Positions 36,096 to 64,000 of a DNA stretch of 64,000 nucleotides are shown here, piece after piece. Every line of letters begins with the position of its first letter. Positions within the stretch are counted from its first letter, which is position 1. The position numbers were made by a program, and so were the translations under genes. The DNA is from Liolophura sinensis (Eukaryota; Mollusca; Polyplacophora; Chitonida; Chitonidae). The stretch spans positions 80,778,101 through 80,842,100 of the forward strand of contig NC_088300.1 in assembly GCF_032854445.1 (NCBI RefSeq), in the 5' to 3' direction. The notes below the pieces were generated by a model. It was not told where the DNA came from and ran no database searches. It was given only the letters and a program-made list of their open reading frames with translations.

Positions 36096-36684
36096 CAGGT
36101 GTCTGTGGTAGTAGTCAAACCATATTTATCACTGAGATACAGGTACAATTCACAACACAAAAAACAGTGGATGCTCCAGGGAGAAATAAGTACACCATTT
36201 CAGAAAAAAACAAACATGGTTTCTTACCCTTCACTTGACAGAAATTTACATCATATGCAGGTAAAGCCAATGGACACAGATCGTGGAAGGTACGCCTTAG
36301 ATATATGGAATCAAAATTAATCATCAAAGTGAAGGGAAACAGCACAATAGTACTTGGTTACTGGCAGAAGAAAAAGAAAAGGTACCTTGCTTTCCTATCT
36401 GTTCATGATTTCCTAACTTTGCACAACTCACATCGATAAGGTATTTCCTTTAACAGGTGATACTTATTTAAACTTCGGAAATATTCTGATGCTGGTTTTA
36501 GCAGTTCTCGTTAACTGTTTTCCGGCTTTATACTGACCACTGACTACACTGAGCTACAAGACGCATCGGTAGCACTTAAAGTGTCACAAGATGTACATAC
36601 ATACCCACAAGATGTGCACACAGTTTATCTGTATATTTATATTCACATGCAAGTCCAGATATACAAAAAAATGACCTACCGTAT

Positions 36685-36725
36685 CAGTATTTATATGTAT
36701 ATATATATGTATGTATGTATGTCTG

Positions 36726-36772
<47 letters not shown>

Positions 36773-36778
36773 GTACAT
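36685..36778. repeat. TA/TATG microsatellite
   Basis: TATATGTATGTATG and (AT)n runs in the Crk 3' UTR region. Confidence 0.9.
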
Positions 36779-37524
36779 ATACCCAATCACTTAATGTACA
36801 GCTTATTTCAGTGCAGTGCACTTCCATCCCGTAACAACAAATTGGTTCATTTTTGTTCATACCATCCTGTGACTGAGTACTGTTTGTGACTGGAATAGTA
36901 CGGCGCATATCTGATGCCTCAATGTTAGACGTTAATCTTCTGAGCGCAGTCCTGGTAAGCTGGTGCAGGTAAGAAGGTTAAAAGCCAGTGCAGTGTCCGA
37001 GGCTGGAGTTGGCCTCGTGTGGTGGGCACTGACATGAATCAGCTACAGGAACATAGCCGTGGTATATACAATATTATACATTTCAACTCACGCACCGTAA
37101 GCACAAAACTTCACAACACTTTGCCACAGAAAACAATCTTATGACAACAACATAAGGCAAATGAAAATAACACTTTCAAGGTGTAAAAGATAATGTAGCT
37201 GTTGTTGTTGCTCCCCTGGGCAAGTAATCCTGCAGGTTTGTCCTGAAGAATGGCACACATTTACCCCATCAGCAGCTCTCTCCCCAAGTAATATAAGGCT
37301 CTTAGCGAGAAGCCATCCCATTATTACACACTCCAGTCAAAGGGAGATAACTAGTACCTTGTCATGAAGGGAGGTAGGTTGCCCCCTCCTCACTCAGCAA
37401 GGGTCCATGTTAAGTCTATTTCTTAAGCATGTGTACAGTCCATTCAATATTACGATGCACAGTCCTTGCAAAACAATCAAACTGTGGTTTATTATAAGAA
37501 GCAGCCTAATTGGAAGTATCCTGA

Positions 37525-59695
<22,171 letters not shown>

Positions 59696-60644
59696 CTGCA
59701 AATGGGGAAATGTGTTGTCATATCAATCCCAATCATTACGTGAGACTGGCAGCTGAGCAGTCAGTAAAACAGTAAGACAACTGGACTAGTGGCTATATCG
59801 AGTACAGTGCACTTGTTGTTATCAGTACCCCAGATTCAGAAGTGAACAGGAGTACACACATACTGAACACTTCTCCACTGACATCACATTTAACACCTCT
59901 ACAGTTTCTACTTCCTAGATCCAAACAAAATGTAATACAATGATCTCCACTCAACAGCCTTCCATCTACTAGTCAGCAGCAAAAACCCCACCCTAGAGTC
60001 CTGGATCAACATCCCAATTGGGTCCATTTCCCCATACTGACGGAGATGAAATCATAACATACTGTACACATGTACATGGTACAATGTAAATGGATCCCCA
60101 TCTACGCCCTGTTATGCCAGAATATGTACTTAATCACATCCTGACAACATACAAACTCACTATTCTGTCAAACAGGCATGCCATACTCATAACATACAAT
60201 CATCTATTAATACAAATAATCTATTTATTAATATAGAACCGATTTATTGCCTATAGAACCCGCACTTATAGGCTTTCAGAAATCGGACCAGGATTTTCCC
60301 ACCACAGTATGAAAAGGAATTTATCATTTAATACACGTGTATTAACATGTATGACTTGAGATTCGAGATTTCACTTGTGCGGGACCGGAGCTTGATTCTC
60401 AGGCTGGAGACTGGAGCCCAGAGTCCCAGAATTTTGGGACTGGAAAACTTCCCAGATTTTTGACACTGTATTCCCGGCTTCCTGGGACTGGTTCCCACCA
60501 AGTGTCAACTGTTTCTGAATTCTTAAACTGGATCACAAATCACTATTCCCAATACTGGGACTGTTTCCCAATTCACAGTACAAGAATTTTCGCACTCTTA
60601 ATAAAATAGCTACTTATTGAGAATGCTTACCAGCAATTTGGTAT
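59696..60644. other. Crk intron 1, mostly unique sequence
   Basis: 60400-60590 contains loosely repeated CCCAGA/TTCCCA words (GGGACTGG..TTCCCA). No convincing first exon of Crk. Confidence 0.4.
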
Positions 60645-63450
60645 CCTACATCCATCCATCCATCCTACAGCACTGACACCTGACATGTAGCACCTTTATT
60701 TAAGCTACAGCACCCTGCTAGTCACAGTGCCTTGCTGTGGCTAAGGTTGTCACAAGAGACTCTCACATCCATCCTACAGCACTGACATCTGACATCTTAC
60801 ACCTTTATTTAGGCTACAGCACACTGCCAGTCACAGTGCCTTTTTGTGTCTAAGATTGTCACAAGAGACTCTCACATCCATCCTACAGCACTGACACCTG
60901 ACATCTTACACCTTTATTTAGGCTGCAGCACACTGCCAGTCACAGTGCCTTTTTGTGTCTAAGATTGTCACAAGAGACTCGCACATCCATCCTACAGACC
61001 TGACATCTGATATCTTACACCTTTATTTAGGCTACAGCACACTGCCAGTCACAGTGCCTTGCTGTGGCTAAGGTTGTCACAAGAGACTCTCACATCCATC
61101 CTACAGCACTAACATCTGACATCTTACACCTTTATTTAGGCTACAGCACACTGCCAGTCACAGTGCCTTGCTGTGGCTAAGGTTGTCACAAGAGACTCGC
61201 ACATCCATCCTACAGCACTGACACCTGACATCTTACACCTTTATTTAGGCTGCAGCACACTGCCAGTCACAGTGCCTTTTTGTGTCTAAGATTGTCACAA
61301 GAGACTCTCACATCCATCCTACAGACCTGACATCTGATATCTTACACCTTTATTTAGGCTGCAGCACACTGCCAGTCACAGTGCCTTTTTGTGTCTAAGA
61401 TTGTCACAAGAGACTCTCACATCCATCCTACAGACCTGACATCTGATATCTTGCACCTTTATTTAGGCTACAGCACACTGCCAATCACAGTGCCTTGCTG
61501 TGGCTAAGGTTGTCACAAGAGACTCTCACATCCATCCTACAGCACTGACATCTGACATCTTACACCTTTATTTAGGCTACAGCACACTGCCAGTCACAGT
61601 GCCTTGCTGTGGCTAAGTTTGTCACAAGAGACTCGCACATCCATCCCACAGCACTGACACCTGACATCTTACACCTTTATTCAGGCTACAGCACACTGCC
61701 AGTCACAGTGCCTTGCTGTGGCTAAGGTTGTCACAAGAGACTCGCACATCCATCCTACAGCACTGACACCTGACATCTTACACCTTTATTTAGGCTACAG
61801 CACGCTGCCAGTCACAGTGCCTTGCTGTGGCTAAGGTTGTGACAAGAGACTCTCACATCCATCCTGCAGACCTGACATCTGACATGTAGCAGCTTTATTT
61901 AGACTGCAGCACACTGCCAGTCACAGTGCCTTGCTGTGGCTAAGGTTGTCACAAGAGACTCTCACATCCATCCTACAGCACTGACATCTGACATCTTACA
62001 CCTTTATTTAGGCTACAGCACACTGCCAGTCACAGTGCCTTGCTGTGGCTAAGGTTGTCACAAGAGACTCTCACATTCATCCTGCAGACCTGACACCTGA
62101 CATTTTACACCTTTATTTAAGCTACAGCACACTGCCAGTCACAGTGCCTTGCTGTGGCTAAGGTTGTCACAAGAGACTCTCACATTCATCCTACAGACAT
62201 GACACCTGACATCTTACACCTTTATTTAGGCTACAGCACACTGCCAGTCACAGTGCCTTGCTGTGGCTAAGGTTGTCACAAGAGACTCTCACATCCATCC
62301 CACAGCACTGACACCTGACATGTAGCAGCTTTATTTAGGCTACATCACACTGCCAGTCACAGTGCCTTGCTGTGGCTAAGGTTGTCACAAGAGACTCTCA
62401 CATCCATCCTACAGCACTGACATCTGACATCTTACACCTTTATTTAGGCTACAGCACCCTGCCAGTCACAGTGCCTTGCTGTGGCTAAGGTTGTCACAAG
62501 AGACTCTCACATCCATCCTACAGCACTGACACCTGACATCTTACACCTTTATTTAGGATACAGCACACTGCCAGTCACAGTGCCTGGCTGTGGCTAAAGT
62601 TGTCACAAGAGACTCTCACATCCATCCCACAGCACTGACACCTGACATGTAGCAGCTTTATTTAGGCTACATCACACTGCCAGTCACAGTGCCTTTTTGT
62701 GTCTAAGATTGTCACAAGAGACTCTCACATCCATCCTACAGACCTGACATCTGATATCTTACACCTTTATTTAGGCTGCAGCACACTGCCAGTCACAGTG
62801 CCTTTTTGTGTCTAAGATTGTCACAAGAGACTCTCACATCCATCCTACAGACCTGACATCTGATATCTTACACCTTTATTTAGGCTACAGCACACTGCCA
62901 ATCACAGTGCCTTGCTGTGGCTAAGGTTGTCACAAGAGACTCTCACATCCATCCTACAGCACTGACATCTGACATCTTACACCTTTATTTAGGCTACAGC
63001 ACACTGCCAGTCACAGTGCCTTGCTGTGGCTAAGGTTGTCACAAGAGACTCTCACATTCATCCCACAGCACTGACACCTGACATCTTACACCTTTATTCA
63101 GGCTACAGCACACTGCCAGTCACAGTGCCTTGCTGTGGCTAAGGTTGTCACAAGAGACTCTCACATCCATCCTACAGCACTGACATCTGACATCTTACAC
63201 CTTTATTTAGGCTACAGCACCCTGCCAGTCACAGTGCCTTGCTGTGGCTAAGGTTGTCACAAGAGACTCTCACATCCATCCCACAGCACTGACACCTGAC
63301 ATCTTACACCTTTATTTAGGCTACAGCACACTGCCAGTCACAGTGCCTGGCTGTGGCTAAGTTTGTCACAAGAGACTCTCACATCCATCCCACAGCACTG
63401 ACACCTGACATGTAGCAGCTTTATTTAGGCTACATCACACTGCCAGTCTT
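60645..63450. repeat. 107-bp minisatellite, about 26 copies
   Basis: Units start CTCACATCCATCCTACAGCA, contain CCTTTATTTAGGCTACAGCA and CACTGCCAGTCACAGTGCCT, and end GGTTGTCACAAGAGA. Two subtypes are mixed: CTTGCTGTGGCTAAGGTTG and CTTTTTGTGTCTAAGATTG. A diverged relic continues at 63575-63660. It presumably lies in Crk intron 1. Confidence 0.95.
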
Positions 63451-63920
63451 ACATGTCATATATGTACGTTTAAATTTGTTTCATTTGGATTTGTTGTAGT
63501 TATTAGTATGTTAGTGTAGGAGCTCCGAAAACCTAGTAAGAGCACGGATACAGCTCTTTAGCTTAAGCTTCGCACTGCAGACTGCCACAAGAGACTGTCA
63601 CATCCTTCTGACATCTGGCATGTTACAGCTTTGTAAAAGGCTATAGCAGACTGCCACACTGGCTTTGTCTTACTGCGACAAGAAAGGGAAGACATCACAA
63701 AACACTTGCAGATGCCCATGGGCAATGACGAGCCTTTCAAGAGTACATTTTAAGTTGGGAATTTACAAGATTTTCAACACTGACATGTAAGAATCAAGTT
63801 AGATTCCAGTAAGTACAGAGTGGTGTCAATCCATAGACGAATCGATTTGCAGATTCACGTTGAAAGACAGACAGTCAGTTATAATGTGATGTTGGTCAGA
63901 TTTATGGGTGGAGAGGCAAA

Positions 63921-63944
63921 ACAATAATAATAATAATAATAAAA
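63921..63944. repeat. (AAT)n microsatellite
   Basis: AATAATAATAATAATAATAA, a simple run near the window end. Confidence 0.9.
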
Positions 63945-64000
63945 ATATGCAGGTAAGCAAGTGGGATTTAAAGGTGAAAACTTGTTGACTAAGAGTAAGG

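Larger units (their letters stand above)
34484..37524 (-). other. Crk: Probable Crk 3' UTR
   Basis: From the Crk stop leftwards there is no other gene, and a canonical AATAAA occurs at 34494-34489. A length of about 3 kb is inferred. An earlier AATAAA-like TTTATT complement sits 35 bases past the stop (about 37490) and another near 35163, so shorter isoforms are possible. The span contains two minisatellites (35390-35715, 35750-36090) and a TA/TATG microsatellite at 36685-36775. Confidence 0.5.

Noticed and set aside
60631-60659. Possible first Crk coding exon: ATG, nine codons, and a CTG|GTAAGC donor in the right phase for the SH2 exon.
   Set aside because: Its peptide (MDGCRIPNC) lacks the FD..(D/E)R.S pattern expected before WFFG in Crk, and it is made of CATC repeats at the edge of the 107-bp array. 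Probably coincidence; the true first exon is likely outside the window.

Overview
This window is animal nuclear DNA, most likely from a marine mollusc or another lophotrochozoan. The grounds are split genes with GT-AG introns, two tRNA-derived SINE families of the kind seen in molluscs, a LINE with a CR1/L2-like reverse transcriptase, TIR elements, and very abundant minisatellites. No bacterial, viral or organellar gene is visible. Assignment to Mollusca is an inference; a brachiopod or other lophotrochozoan is not excluded.

Two real protein-coding genes can be assembled, both on the minus strand. (1) Positions 1907-23077 hold the first eight coding exons (207 residues) of an animal ACC-synthase-like, PLP-dependent aminotransferase (ACCS family). 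They have consistent intron phases and a TATA-containing promoter near 23.2 kb with a perfect GTCACGTGAC palindrome just upstream. The 3' half, including the PLP lysine, lies beyond position 1. (2) Positions 37525-59695 hold seven coding exons of the adaptor Crk (SH2-SH3-SH3), followed by about 3 kb of probable 3' UTR ending near a poly(A) signal at 34489-34494. Only the short first coding exon is missing and probably lies beyond 64 kb.

Between the genes (about 23.3-34.4 kb) are a 36-bp satellite-like array, other tandem repeats and a 5'-truncated LINE with three frame breaks. The introns carry SINEs with target-site duplications, a foldback element at 826-1487, two TTAA-flanked MITE-like elements, a hammerhead-ribozyme-like core at 39136-39172, and about thirty minisatellites. 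Adding the intervals listed gives roughly two fifths of the window as tandem repeat.

The most striking observation is that some minisatellites in the ACCS-like gene are built from exon/intron junctions. In intron 2, about 48 units of 42 bp and 16 units of 30 bp each repeat the end of exon 2 plus its 5' splice site (CCACAG|GTGAGT). The units are multiples of three and continue the exon's frame for hundreds of bases. Exon 6 with its donor is repeated seven times in 74-bp units. A 43-bp array is in register with the acceptor of exon 4, and a short 35-bp array in Crk starts at an exon donor. This looks like recurrent tandem duplication seeded at splice sites, producing arrays of potential alternative splice sites. 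RNA evidence is needed to say whether any are used.
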